A DNA stretch of 64,000 bases from Anaeroplasmataceae bacterium (GTDB lineage Bacteria > Bacillota_I > Bacilli_A > Acholeplasmatales > Anaeroplasmataceae). The stretch spans positions 1 through 64,000 of the forward strand of contig JAHHSV010000002.1 in assembly GCA_020025015.1 (NCBI GenBank), read 5' to 3'. The first letter of the stretch is position 1; every line of letters begins with the position of its first letter. Of this stretch, positions 26,780 through 34,710 are shown piece by piece. The notes beneath the pieces are model-generated. The model was not told where the DNA came from, made no database searches, and worked only from the letters and a program-made list of their open reading frames with translations. The position numbers and the translations under genes are program-made.

Positions 26780-28753
26780 CTAATTGTTTTCATAAATCTT
26801 TTCACTTAGATTTTCTAATACTTCCATTATATAGAGATTATTGTTTTTGTCAATTTTTTCGACCTCTACCTTAGCATCCTCCTTAGCACACTCTAGGACT
26901 CTAAGCTCATAATCAATATCAGCTTGGTTAATTAAGCTAAAGTAGCCACTTTGCTTTTCCCCTAAATAATCACCAGGACCTCTTAATTTAAAGTCCTCAT
27001 TAGCAAGCAAAAATCCATCATTAGTATTTTCAAGGATTTCTAAACGCTTATTATTAATATCATTACTAACTAAAAAGAAATAGCCATCTAAGCTCCCTCT
27101 ACCAATTCTACCACGTAATTGGTGGCTGCTAGATAAGCCAAAGCGTTCCGCATTCATTAATACTAAAACACTCGCATTAGGTATATCGATACCAACCTCT
27201 ATCATTGTTGTCGCCAGTAAAATATCAAATTCATGATTTTTAAAATCCTCCATAATTTGTGTTTTATCACTAGCCTTAACTCTACCATGTAAGGTTCTAA
27301 TTTTTCCCTTTAATTTAGCTAAAAAATATTCACTTGCAGCCTTAATATTCCAAAGCCCTAGGGCTTCACTTTCTTCAATTAAAGGCACTACTATAAATAT
27401 CTGCTCATTAAGCTCTAACCGTGAATTAATAAACTCACACATTTTATCAAGCTTAGCTTCTGTAACAATTTTGGTTGTAACCTTTTTTCTTCCACTTGGT
27501 AGGGTTCTAATCATGGTTAAATCCAAATCACCAAACATTGTTAAGCCAAGAGTTCTAGGAATTGGGGTGGCCGTAAAATATAAGGAATCAGCTAAAGGAT
27601 AGTCCTCCTGAAGCCTACTACGCTCCTTAACCCCAAAGCGTTGCTGCTCATCAATTATAATTAAGCCTAAATTATTAAATTTAACCTTATCCTCAATTAT
27701 AGCATGCGTACCAATTAGAATTTTCGTTTTACCTAAGGCTAAATCCTCTAGGACCGTATTTTTCTCTTTTTTGGTAAGTTTACTAACTAATAAGTCTATT
27801 TTTATATCCTTAAAAAGGGCTAAAGCCTTATTATAATGCTGTCTTGCAAGGATTTCCGTAGGTGCTAAAAAGGCTACCTGAAAGCCAGCTAAAATTAAAG
27901 CATAAGCAGCAATAAAGGCAACAATCGTTTTACCACAGCCTACATCACCCTCAACTAAACGATTAACCTTTTTAGGGCTAGCAATTTCATCAAGAATTAT
28001 TTTGACGGCGTTTTTTTGATCACTAGTTAATGTAAAAGGTAATCCATTAATAAATTCCAATACCTTAGCTCTATTAAAAATTCTTTTAGGCTTAGTAATA
28101 CTATCCCGCCTATTTTTCAAATAATTTAAGGCTAAATTATACCAAAAAAACTTTTCATAGGTTTTTCTTCTTTTTACCTCTTTTATATCATTAAAGCTCT
28201 TAGGAAAATGAGCCTTAAGTAAAAAATCACTATAGCCTAATAGCTTATATTTAGAAACTAAATTTAAAGGTAATCTTTCTAAAGGCTTATCAATATGACT
28301 AAAGCTTTCGTAAATAAGCTTACGCACCGTATTATCAGGAAGATCCTTTAAGCCATATTCCGTTTCTATTTCATTAGGCAGCCTTAGAAAGATTTTTTCC
28401 ACTAAAAAATAATTATAATCATCCTTATAGCTGCCATAAACATAAACCGGTTGATTTTTATAAATTTGACTATAAATATATTTTTTGCCAAAGGCTATCA
28501 TCTTTACACGCTCATTATTAGCTAAAGCTGTAAAAATTTGCATGCTAGTTTTATTTCTTAACGTCCTATTAACAATTCCAGTGATGGGAGTTACATGAAT
28601 TAGAATATTAGACTCCCGATAATTAGAATGTAAGCTATAATCAATGTAGCTTTTAGGCAAAGTAAAAACCAAATCATTAAGCGTATTAATATTTAAGCTA
28701 TTTAATTTTTTTAAGGTTATCTCGCCTACGCCCTTTAGTTCCTTTAATTCCAT
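26780..28753 (-). CDS. recG: ATP-dependent DNA helicase RecG
   Basis: Remodels stalled replication forks and branched recombination intermediates. The N-terminal wedge/OB part (about 1-220) is followed by helicase motifs: VEGDVGCGKT (Walker A), DEQQRFG (motif II, DEQQ), TATPIPRTLGL (motif III) and GRGSLDGY with QLRGRIGRG (motif VI). 657 aa is typical. Its place after fakA is a conserved Bacillota arrangement, though a hairpin terminator separates them here. Confidence 0.97.
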   Translation of the reverse strand: MELKELKGVGEITLKKLNSLNINTLNDLVFTLPKSYIDYSLHSNYRESNILIHVTPITGIVNRTLRNKTSMQIFTALANNERVKMIAFGKKYIYSQIYKNQPVYVYGSYKDDYNYFLVEKIFLRLPNEIETEYGLKDLPDNTVRKLIYESFSHIDKPLERLPLNLVSKYKLLGYSDFLLKAHFPKSFNDIKEVKRRKTYEKFFWYNLALNYLKNRRDSITKPKRIFNRAKVLEFINGLPFTLTSDQKNAVKIILDEIASPKKVNRLVEGDVGCGKTIVAFIAAYALILAGFQVAFLAPTEILARQHYNKALALFKDIKIDLLVSKLTKKEKNTVLEDLALGKTKILIGTHAIIEDKVKFNNLGLIIIDEQQRFGVKERSRLQEDYPLADSLYFTATPIPRTLGLTMFGDLDLTMIRTLPSGRKKVTTKIVTEAKLDKMCEFINSRLELNEQIFIVVPLIEESEALGLWNIKAASEYFLAKLKGKIRTLHGRVKASDKTQIMEDFKNHEFDILLATTMIEVGIDIPNASVLVLMNAERFGLSSSHQLRGRIGRGSLDGYFFLVSNDINNKRLEILENTNDGFLLANEDFKLRGPGDYLGEKQSGYFSLINQADIDYELRVLECAKEDAKVEVEKIDKNNNLYIMEVLENLSEKIYENN

Positions 28754-28770
28754 AAAACACCTGCTATATA

Positions 28771-28796
28771 TTAAAAATAGGTGTCATCGACACCTA
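28771..28796 (-). terminator. Hairpin terminator between fakA and recG
   Basis: Stem TAGGTGTC / GACACCTA with a 3-base loop, followed leftward by a T5 run. It would cut or attenuate read-through from fakA into recG. Confidence 0.8.
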
Positions 28797-28803
28797 CTAT
28801 TTA

Positions 28804-30414
28804 TTATTCAACTGCAATTATATAAGTATAAATATCTTGACCGCCATCAATTAGCTCAACATCAATATTTTTATGAATTTCTTCACACATCTCAGTTAAA
28901 AGCTCAACCTCGGAAGGATCTGCATCCTTACCATAGAAAATAGTAACGATTTCACTATCAGCATCAATAATACTTTCTAATAATTTCTTTGTACATTCCT
29001 TACGATCTTCAGTAGACACAACGATATCGCCATTAGCAATACCCATATAGTCCCCACATTGAATCTTAATACCATTAATTTCGGTATCACGAATTGAATA
29101 TGTAACCTCACCTGAATTAACATTAGCTATAGCCTCTTGCATCTCAGCCATATTTGTTTCCATTGAAGCACTAGAATCATATACCATTAATGAAGCATAG
29201 CCTTGAGCTAAGGTCTTAGCTCTCAAAACCTGAACATTTACATCTGGGCATAAAGGAATAGCTTGCTCGGCTGCCATAACAACATTACCATTATTAGGAA
29301 TAATAATAACATTTTCAGCATTAACAGCATTAACAGCTTTCACAAATTCAGAAGTAGCTGGGTTCATTGTTTGACCACCTTCAATTACGTAATCAACACC
29401 GATATCACTGAATGTTTGAGAAATACCATCACCGAAGCAAACACTAATTAAAGCAAAGTGCTTCTTAGGCTCTTCTCCCTTGGTAGAAGTATCCTTAACA
29501 CGGTCACAGTGCATATTTTCAATTTTAACCTCACTGAACTCACCATATTTTTGAGTTATCTCTAAAACACGACCAGGAGTATTTGTATGTAAGCTTACCT
29601 TTACTGAATCACCATTACGCTTGCATGATAAAGAATGCCCCAACAAGCTTAATGGAGCTTTTAAATCAGCCTCATTAAATGTTTTAGGCTTATTTAAATC
29701 AACTACACATTCAGAGAAATATCTCAATTCAGTTTTCTTAGCATCCTCTGCCTTAGTCTTTTCATGAGCGCATTCACATGCCTCTAAAATTACACCCTTT
29801 AAGGCTAGGTTCATACCTTCAACAATTTTAACAAAACCAGCACCACCACTATCAACAACGCCAGCTTCCTTTAAAACTGGTAATAGATTTGGTGTATTTG
29901 CTAAAGAAGCCTTAGAAGCCTCTAAATAGAATTCTAATAGCTCCTCTAAGCAAGTAAAGCTTTCGCGCTTTGCTGCAGTATTTTCGGCTGCTTCACGAAC
30001 AACTGTTAAAATAGTACCCTCAACTGGTTCCATAACTGCCTTGTAAGCAACCTTACAGCCAGATTCTAAAGCACCTAAAAATTCATCAACAGTTAATGAC
30101 TCCTTGCCTAATTCCTTAATATAAACAAATAAGCCTCTAAAAAATTGGGATAGGATAACACCAGAATTACCACGAGCACCCATTAAGCAACCACGTGATA
30201 AAGATTTGCTAACCTCAACAATAGAATCAGAAGTGTTTCCACTCATCTCTCTTACACCTGACATAACAGTCATTTGCATATTAGTTCCTGTATCACCATC
30301 TGGTACAGGGAATACATTTAACTCATCAACCTCTTGATGATGATTTTTCAAGTTAATGGCACCGTTCATTACCATTTTTTTAAACAATGGTACTTCGATA
30401 TTTACTATAGCCAT
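28804..30414 (-). CDS. fakA: Fatty acid kinase subunit A (DAK2-domain protein, YloV family)
   Basis: Phosphorylates fatty acids held by FakB/DegV-type carriers, giving acyl-phosphate for PlsX/PlsY. The N-terminal DAK2 kinase domain has DELNVFPVPDGDTGTNM and LMGARGNSGVILSQFFRG; the middle and C-terminal FakA domains follow (about 250-536, with VVDSGGAGF between). The frame stays open upstream to a possible start at 30495, but the ATG at 30414 (MAIVNIEV, 536 aa) has GGAGG at ideal spacing. The 5' leader forms a long stem-loop. The Asp23-type gene yloU that normally precedes it is missing. Confidence 0.94.
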   Translation of the reverse strand: MAIVNIEVPLFKKMVMNGAINLKNHHQEVDELNVFPVPDGDTGTNMQMTVMSGVREMSGNTSDSIVEVSKSLSRGCLMGARGNSGVILSQFFRGLFVYIKELGKESLTVDEFLGALESGCKVAYKAVMEPVEGTILTVVREAAENTAAKRESFTCLEELLEFYLEASKASLANTPNLLPVLKEAGVVDSGGAGFVKIVEGMNLALKGVILEACECAHEKTKAEDAKKTELRYFSECVVDLNKPKTFNEADLKAPLSLLGHSLSCKRNGDSVKVSLHTNTPGRVLEITQKYGEFSEVKIENMHCDRVKDTSTKGEEPKKHFALISVCFGDGISQTFSDIGVDYVIEGGQTMNPATSEFVKAVNAVNAENVIIIPNNGNVVMAAEQAIPLCPDVNVQVLRAKTLAQGYASLMVYDSSASMETNMAEMQEAIANVNSGEVTYSIRDTEINGIKIQCGDYMGIANGDIVVSTEDRKECTKKLLESIIDADSEIVTIFYGKDADPSEVELLTEMCEEIHKNIDVELIDGGQDIYTYIIAVE

Positions 30415-30472
30415 AATGTCCTCCGTATATAAAATATATTTTAAAGAATTGCTCTTAAACGTCAATTTCATT

Positions 30473-30515
30473 ATAATCCTAAAGCTTATATTCAACTTAT
30501 AAGCCCCAAGATTAT
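30473..30515 (-). ncRNA. 5' leader stem-loop of the fakA mRNA
   Basis: Two 18-base arms (30498-30515 and 30473-30490) with a 7-base loop pair along their full length in the leftward RNA. The outer six and inner seven pairs are Watson-Crick, and the five between them are four G-U wobbles and one U-A. On the opposite strand those wobbles would be A-C mismatches, so the fold is specific to fakA sense RNA. It begins almost at the predicted transcription start, 60 bases before the ribosome binding site. It may protect the 5' end or regulate; no known riboswitch class was recognised. Confidence 0.55.
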
Positions 30516-30519
30516 ATGT

Positions 30520-30547
30520 ATTATACCATATAAATGTCTAATGTAAA
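30520..30547 (-). promoter_or_regulatory. Promoter of fakA with extended -10
   Basis: On the leftward strand TTTACA, a 16-base spacer and TGGTATAAT (extended -10). Transcription would start near 30513, at the base of the leader stem-loop. Confidence 0.65.
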
Positions 30548-30567
30548 ACTTAAATGACATTTTTATA

Positions 30568-30590
30568 GTAAAAAAAACGCTTTTTTTTAC
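30568..30590. repeat. A8/T8 hairpin between the divergent fakA and rpmB promoters
   Basis: GTAAAAAAAA and TTTTTTTTAC with a CGC loop: a perfect 10-bp stem of almost pure A-T, between two outward promoters. It may act as a transcription or topological insulator, or be slippage-derived. Confidence 0.5.
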
Positions 30591-30631
30591 ATAAATAACC
30601 CTAATGTGACCTATTATCATAAAAATTATAC

Positions 30632-30660
30632 TTGCATTTTTGTCAATTTTATATTAAAAT
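30632..30660 (+). promoter_or_regulatory. Promoter of rpmB
   Basis: TTGCAT and TAAAAT separated by 17 bases, about 38 bases before the rpmB start. Confidence 0.65.
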
Positions 30661-30698
30661 GATTAAGTCCATATTATGCATAGTTAGGAGGGACAATT

Positions 30699-30887
30699 AT
30701 GGCAAAATGTTTTGTAACGGGCAAAACTACAGTTACTGGTAACCGTAGAAGCCACGCTTTAAATGCTTCAAGACGTACTTGGAAGGCTAACCTACAAACA
30801 ATCCGTGTTAAGGATGAAAACGGTAATATCGTTAAAGTTAAGGTTTCAGCTAGAGCATTAAAAAAAGGCAATATTGAAAGAGCCTAA
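30699..30887 (+). CDS. rpmB: 50S ribosomal protein L28
   Basis: 62 aa protein of the large ribosomal subunit. It begins MAKCFVTGKTTVTGNRRSHA and has the typical RRTWKANLQTIRV and VKVSARALKKG segments. The first of the usual zinc-ribbon cysteines (Cys4) remains, the others do not. The ATG follows AGGAGGG. It is monocistronic, divergent from fakA as in many Bacillota, and ends at a strong hairpin. Confidence 0.97.
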   Translation: MAKCFVTGKTTVTGNRRSHALNASRRTWKANLQTIRVKDENGNIVKVKVSARALKKGNIERA

Positions 30888-30915
30888 GTTATTTTAAAAT
30901 TAAACGTTTAATATT

Positions 30916-30942
30916 AAAAAAAGACCTCTAAGGTCTTTTTTT
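30916..30942. terminator. Bidirectional terminator between rpmB and the FNT channel gene
   Basis: Stem AAAAAGACCT / AGGTCTTTTT with a CTA loop and homopolymer runs on both sides. It serves both converging genes. Confidence 0.9.
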
Positions 30943-30949
30943 ATTTTAT

Positions 30950-31732
30950 CTAAACATTTTCTTTCTTATCCTTATATGAAATTAAAAAATAAGGTAAACC
31001 AACAAATAAAACTCCACCAATAATATTCCCTACGGTTACAAAGAATAAATTATATAAATAGCCAAGTGGATTAATTTCATTAAAATTACTAAATATTGGT
31101 AAAATTAACAAGCTCATATTCGCAACACTATGCTCAAAGCCTGCTCCTAAAAAAGCTAAAATACATAAGAAAATTAAAATAAGCTTGGCACCATCACTTT
31201 TAGTTCTACTTGTGCTCCAAACCGCAAGACAAACTAGCATATTACATAAAATTCCTCTAAATAATAAATTATACCAGCTAAATTCTACCTTAACTTGATA
31301 ACAATTATTAATGAATTCTCCTACCTTGCCTGACATAGCCCCTGTTCCATAAAACATCGCCGCAGCGAGTATTGCTCCCAATAAATTACCTATATAACAA
31401 ACTAAAAGCAATAAAAGACCATCTCTAATTCTAATTTCTTTTTTGACAAGGCCCATAAAAATACACATAGTATTACCCGTAAATAATTCACTACCGGCAA
31501 AAATAACTAAGCTTAAGGCTACCGAAAAGGCTAAGCCCATTAAAATCTTGGCTAAGCCTTGATTCCCCGAATCCATAAATTCACTACCAATAGTAAAGGA
31601 AACAAAAACACCAAAAGCAACAAAGATTCCTGCGAGCATTGAAGAAATAATAAAACCTATAGGGTTTTCTTTAAATAATCTAACCTTATTAAAACTATTT
31701 TTCACTTGTAAATTGTAGCTTTCTAAATACAT
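30950..31732 (-). CDS. Formate/nitrite transporter (FNT) family channel
   Basis: 260 aa membrane protein with about six helices, of the FocA/NirC/HSC family that forms pentameric channels for small monocarboxylate or nitrogen anions. Typical features are the N-terminal half-helix FIISSMLAGIFVAFGVF, the SELFTGNTM segment near residue 105 and LFRGILCNMLVCLAVW near 165. I chose the ATG 9 bases after AGGAGG; an upstream TTG at 31756 overlaps that site and is unlikely. The substrate (formate, nitrite, hydrosulfide, lactate) cannot be assigned. It is a single-gene unit. Confidence 0.92.
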   Translation of the reverse strand: MYLESYNLQVKNSFNKVRLFKENPIGFIISSMLAGIFVAFGVFVSFTIGSEFMDSGNQGLAKILMGLAFSVALSLVIFAGSELFTGNTMCIFMGLVKKEIRIRDGLLLLLVCYIGNLLGAILAAAMFYGTGAMSGKVGEFINNCYQVKVEFSWYNLLFRGILCNMLVCLAVWSTSRTKSDGAKLILIFLCILAFLGAGFEHSVANMSLLILPIFSNFNEINPLGYLYNLFFVTVGNIIGGVLFVGLPYFLISYKDKKENV

Positions 31733-31784
31733 ATAATAGAACCTCCTAAAGCGCAATCTTTTTCATTATATTATAATTGAGGTC

Positions 31785-31814
31785 TAAAAAAAAGAGGAAA
31801 TTATTCTTCCTCTT
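31785..31814 (-). terminator. Terminator overlapping the stop codon of the CNNM/CorC gene
   Basis: AAGAGGAA / TTCCTCTT stem followed leftward by an eight-T run. The upstream arm is made by the GAA-rich codons of the protein's acidic C-terminus. Confidence 0.8.
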
Positions 31815-33186
31815 CTTCAATCTGAGCTTCAATCTCTTCTTCAGTTGCATCATCTAGGGTAACCTTAATGGTTTCAATCCTTCGATCATCAACCTCATTT
31901 ATTGTCAATGTTAACTTTTTAGCATAGTCAACATATTCTTCCTCTTCCTCACTATACTTAGTAAATCTACTAACATAGCTTAAGGAAATGCCAACCTTAG
32001 GTAGCTCCTCACATTTTTCAAATACCCAACCATAAAGCTTGCTAGGTACATCCTCAGGAGCATCACCGATTCCTAAACGCTCAAATAAATCCTCAACATA
32101 CATATCTGGATCAACTATATAGCTGCCATCCTCTTGCTTTTCAAATAACAAGTCATCAACACCAGCTATATCATGCTCATCATAAATCTCGCCAACTAAT
32201 TCCTCTAAGGCATCCTCCATAGTTACAATACCAAGTGTATCACCATATTCACCACTTACAATCGCTAAATGAATCTTTTCATTTTGTAAATAGTTAATTA
32301 AGGCATCAACCTTCATCGCACCACTAACATATTTAGCTGGGCGAATCAGCTTACGCCAGCTCATATTTTTATTGTCAGCATAGCTCTTAAAGAAATCACG
32401 TTCGAATAAAACACCAACAATATGATCCTTATCCTCCTTATAAACAGGAATACGCGAGAAATTATTGGCTCGTAAAATCTTTTTGACCTCATTTAAGGTT
32501 TGATTGTATTCAATACCAACCATATCAACACGAGGAACCATAATATCTTCAGCACTTCGGTCATTTAAATCGAGAACACGCTTAATTAAATCAACCTCTT
32601 TTTCCTCAATCTTACCATCCTTTTCCATACCAACTAAGGCTATTTCAAGCTCATCCTCATTCATACCACCATCGACCTTATTACGAGTAAAAGCTTTTTG
32701 AAGTAGTTGGAATAAGAAAACTAATGGATATAAAATACAAGTTATAATATATACAGGCCAAGCAACCTTTAAAGCAATTTCTTCACTATATTGCTTAGCA
32801 AGAGTCTTGGGTAATATTTCACCAAAAATTAATAAAATAACTGTAATAACTAATGTTGCTACTAATTCAACATATCTAGCATCTAAAATAAGCTTACCAA
32901 AGAAACCTACAGATAAAATTGATAATAAGGTATTAACAATATTATTACCAATTAATAATGTAGTTAAAGTTCTATCAAAATTCTCAAATAAATCTAAAGC
33001 TTTTTTAGAACCAGCTCTTCTATCCTCAACCGCAAGCTTTAGCTTAACTACTGAAGATGATGAAAAGGCTGTTTCACTACTTGAGAAAAACGCTGAGAAT
33101 AGTATTAATACTATCATCGCGAAAAATACAGGAACATCAAATGATATACCCTCTGCTAAAAAAATAATCGACCTTTGTACGTCCAA
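31801..33186 (-). CDS. CNNM/CorC-family membrane protein with CBS pair
   Basis: 461 aa. In order: a DUF21/CNNM membrane domain with about four helices (20-170, with FFSSSETAFSS), two CBS domains (about 205-325, with IMVPRVDMV and IVTMEDALEELVGEIYDEHD), and a CorC_HlyC C-terminal domain (about 340-440). The protein ends in a run of Glu. Homologues move or sense Mg2+ and related divalent ions, with CBS domains binding adenine nucleotides. The start appears to be TTG, 9 bases after a GGAG; the first ATG falls inside helix 1. It follows efp with 17 bases between. Confidence 0.9.
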   Translation of the reverse strand: MDVQRSIIFLAEGISFDVPVFFAMIVLILFSAFFSSSETAFSSSSVVKLKLAVEDRRAGSKKALDLFENFDRTLTTLLIGNNIVNTLLSILSVGFFGKLILDARYVELVATLVITVILLIFGEILPKTLAKQYSEEIALKVAWPVYIITCILYPLVFLFQLLQKAFTRNKVDGGMNEDELEIALVGMEKDGKIEEKEVDLIKRVLDLNDRSAEDIMVPRVDMVGIEYNQTLNEVKKILRANNFSRIPVYKEDKDHIVGVLFERDFFKSYADNKNMSWRKLIRPAKYVSGAMKVDALINYLQNEKIHLAIVSGEYGDTLGIVTMEDALEELVGEIYDEHDIAGVDDLLFEKQEDGSYIVDPDMYVEDLFERLGIGDAPEDVPSKLYGWVFEKCEELPKVGISLSYVSRFTKYSEEEEEYVDYAKKLTLTINEVDDRRIETIKVTLDDATEEEIEAQIEEEEE

Positions 33187-33203
33187 CTTTCTACGCTCCT
33201 AAA

Positions 33204-33761
33204 TTAAGCTCTACTATCATATTTGCCAGTTAATGTAGAAACGATAATTGACTCGCCTTCTTCAATAAACATTGGCACCTTAACTAGTAGGCCAGTTTCA
33301 ACATATGCATCCTTTAATGCATTTGTCTTTGTATCACCCTTTACTGCTGGATCACATTGAGTGACCTTTAAAGTAACCTTATCAGGTAAATTAATGCCTA
33401 AAATTTCACCCTCGCAGTAAACAATTTCAACTTCCATACCCTCAACTAGATATTTCATTTCATTTTCTAATTGAGCCTTATCAACCTCTACCTGCTCATA
33501 TGTATCATTATCCATAAATACATAGTGAGTACCAGAGTCATATAAGAATTGCATCTTAACCTTATCAATTATTGCACGCTCAACCTTTTCAGCTGCGTTA
33601 AATGTATAATCGATAACAGTACCTGAACGCATATCTCTTAATTTTGTTCTTACGAATGCTCCACCCTTACCTGGTTTAACATGCATAAATTCCATTATTA
33701 AATAAATGTGTCCATCATATTTAATAGACATTCCATTCTTAAAATCATTACTAGAAACCAT
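33204..33761 (-). CDS. efp: Translation elongation factor P
   Basis: 185 aa, three-barrel protein that rescues ribosomes stalled at polyproline. The conserved tip loop KPGKGGAFVRTKL is present with Lys32, the residue modified in Bacillus EF-P. It ends in the usual C-terminal barrel (KVPMFIEEGESIIVSTLTGKYDSRA). The ATG follows GGAG. Its promoter region holds a perfect inverted repeat around a TATAAT box. Confidence 0.97.
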   Translation of the reverse strand: MVSSNDFKNGMSIKYDGHIYLIMEFMHVKPGKGGAFVRTKLRDMRSGTVIDYTFNAAEKVERAIIDKVKMQFLYDSGTHYVFMDNDTYEQVEVDKAQLENEMKYLVEGMEVEIVYCEGEILGINLPDKVTLKVTQCDPAVKGDTKTNALKDAYVETGLLVKVPMFIEEGESIIVSTLTGKYDSRA

Positions 33762-33787
33762 TTTTTTCTCCTTAATTTTTCAAATAT

Positions 33788-33812
33788 TTATAATTATACC
33801 TTTTAATTATAA
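33788..33812. promoter_or_regulatory. Inverted repeat TTATAATTA-N7-TAATTATAA over the efp -10 region
   Basis: Perfect 9-bp arms enclosing a leftward TATAAT preceded by AAAGG. It could be an operator or just a consequence of AT-rich promoter sequence. Confidence 0.35.
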
Positions 33813-33818
33813 CAAAGA

Positions 33819-34238
33819 TTACTGTTTTAGTAAAGTATTCATGGCCTCATAGTAGCCTTTTTCCTTAAGTCCAGCTATAGTTTTAGTAGCTAACGAACTA
33901 ATATAATTAGTTAAGCGGAAGGCCTCTCGATTATTAACATCACTTAAATGAACCTCAATAATTTTACCCTTAAAAAGCTCTAAAGCATCATGAATTGCAA
34001 TTGAGGTATGCGTATAAGCTCCGGCATTAATAATCATTGCATCATAATTTAGATGCCTTTGAATAAAGCTTATAAGCTTACCTTCAGAGTTAGACTGATA
34101 AAATTTTAAGCTAGCCTTACCCTTAGCCAAGTGCTTTAATTCCCTATTAATTTCCTTTAGGGTTAAGCTACCATAATTCTTAGGATCTCTTTTCCCAAGC
34201 ATATTTAGGTTTGGTCCATTAATTATTAAAATTCTCAT
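33819..34238 (-). CDS. aroQ: 3-dehydroquinate dehydratase, type II
   Basis: 139 aa cytoplasmic enzyme of the shikimate pathway. The start MRILIINGPNLNMLGKRDP, YQSNSEGKLI with the catalytic loop, NAGAYTHTSIAI and IIEVHLSDVNNREAFR match type II enzymes. The lid Tyr (in KNYGSLT) and His (EVHLS) are kept. It overlaps the aroK 3' end by 20 bases, so the two are translated together. Confidence 0.95.
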   Translation of the reverse strand: MRILIINGPNLNMLGKRDPKNYGSLTLKEINRELKHLAKGKASLKFYQSNSEGKLISFIQRHLNYDAMIINAGAYTHTSIAIHDALELFKGKIIEVHLSDVNNREAFRLTNYISSLATKTIAGLKEKGYYEAMNTLLKQ

Positions 34239-34710
34239 AATTAAGCCTCCTAACTATTTCTAAAACTGTATCTTCTATTACATAATTACTAACGATGTGC
34301 TTTGCAAAATAATAATATTTATTCTCTCTTCTTTGGTATAGCTCTATAAGAGAATTACTTTTAAAAAGCGGTCTACTAGAATAATCAATTCTCTTTTCTA
34401 GCTCTTCTAAAGGAAGACTTAAATAAATAATTATTCCATCCATTAAAGACTTATTCTTAAGATTCTCAACAATTCCGCCACCAGTTGCAATGACTAAATT
34501 ATCCTTATCCTTAAGCCCCTCTAAGGCTTTAGTCTCAAGGCTTCGAAAATAAGCCTCACCCTTTTTACTAAAAATCTCCTTAATTGACATGCCAGCAAGC
34601 CCTTCAACCTCTAAATCTAAATCAACTAAAGCATATTTAATTTTTAAAGCTAATTTCTTAGCGATAGTTGACTTACCTACCCCAGGCATTCCAATTAAAT
34701 AAATTTTCAT
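34219..34710 (-). CDS. aroK: Shikimate kinase
   Basis: 163 aa P-loop kinase that phosphorylates shikimate. Walker A is GMPGVGKST; the shikimate-binding Asp lies in DLDLEVEG, the Arg in GEAYFRSLE and the Gly loop in ATGGGIVEN. The lid Arg lies near YSSRPL. The ribosome binding site is weak. It lies between miaA (4-base overlap) and aroQ; the rest of the shikimate genes are not in the window. Confidence 0.93.
   Translation of the reverse strand: MKIYLIGMPGVGKSTIAKKLALKIKYALVDLDLEVEGLAGMSIKEIFSKKGEAYFRSLETKALEGLKDKDNLVIATGGGIVENLKNKSLMDGIIIYLSLPLEELEKRIDYSSRPLFKSNSLIELYQRRENKYYYFAKHIVSNYVIEDTVLEIVRRLNYENFNN

Noticed and set aside
28804..30495. Longer fakA form starting at 30495
   Set aside because: The extra 27 codons overlap the predicted leader stem-loop and lack similarity; the ATG at 30414 has an ideal ribosome binding site.
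30415..30698. Known riboswitch or tRNA in the fakA-rpmB gap
   Set aside because: No tRNA TPsiC arm or conserved riboswitch core was seen; only the simple leader stem-loop and the homopolymer hairpin.
30674..30871. Open frame on the strand opposite rpmB
   Set aside because: It is a shadow of the L28 gene, has no ribosome binding site and encodes no recognisable domain.
32807..33202. Rightward 131-aa frame opposite the CNNM/CorC gene
   Set aside because: Shadow of membrane-domain codons; low complexity, no ribosome binding site.
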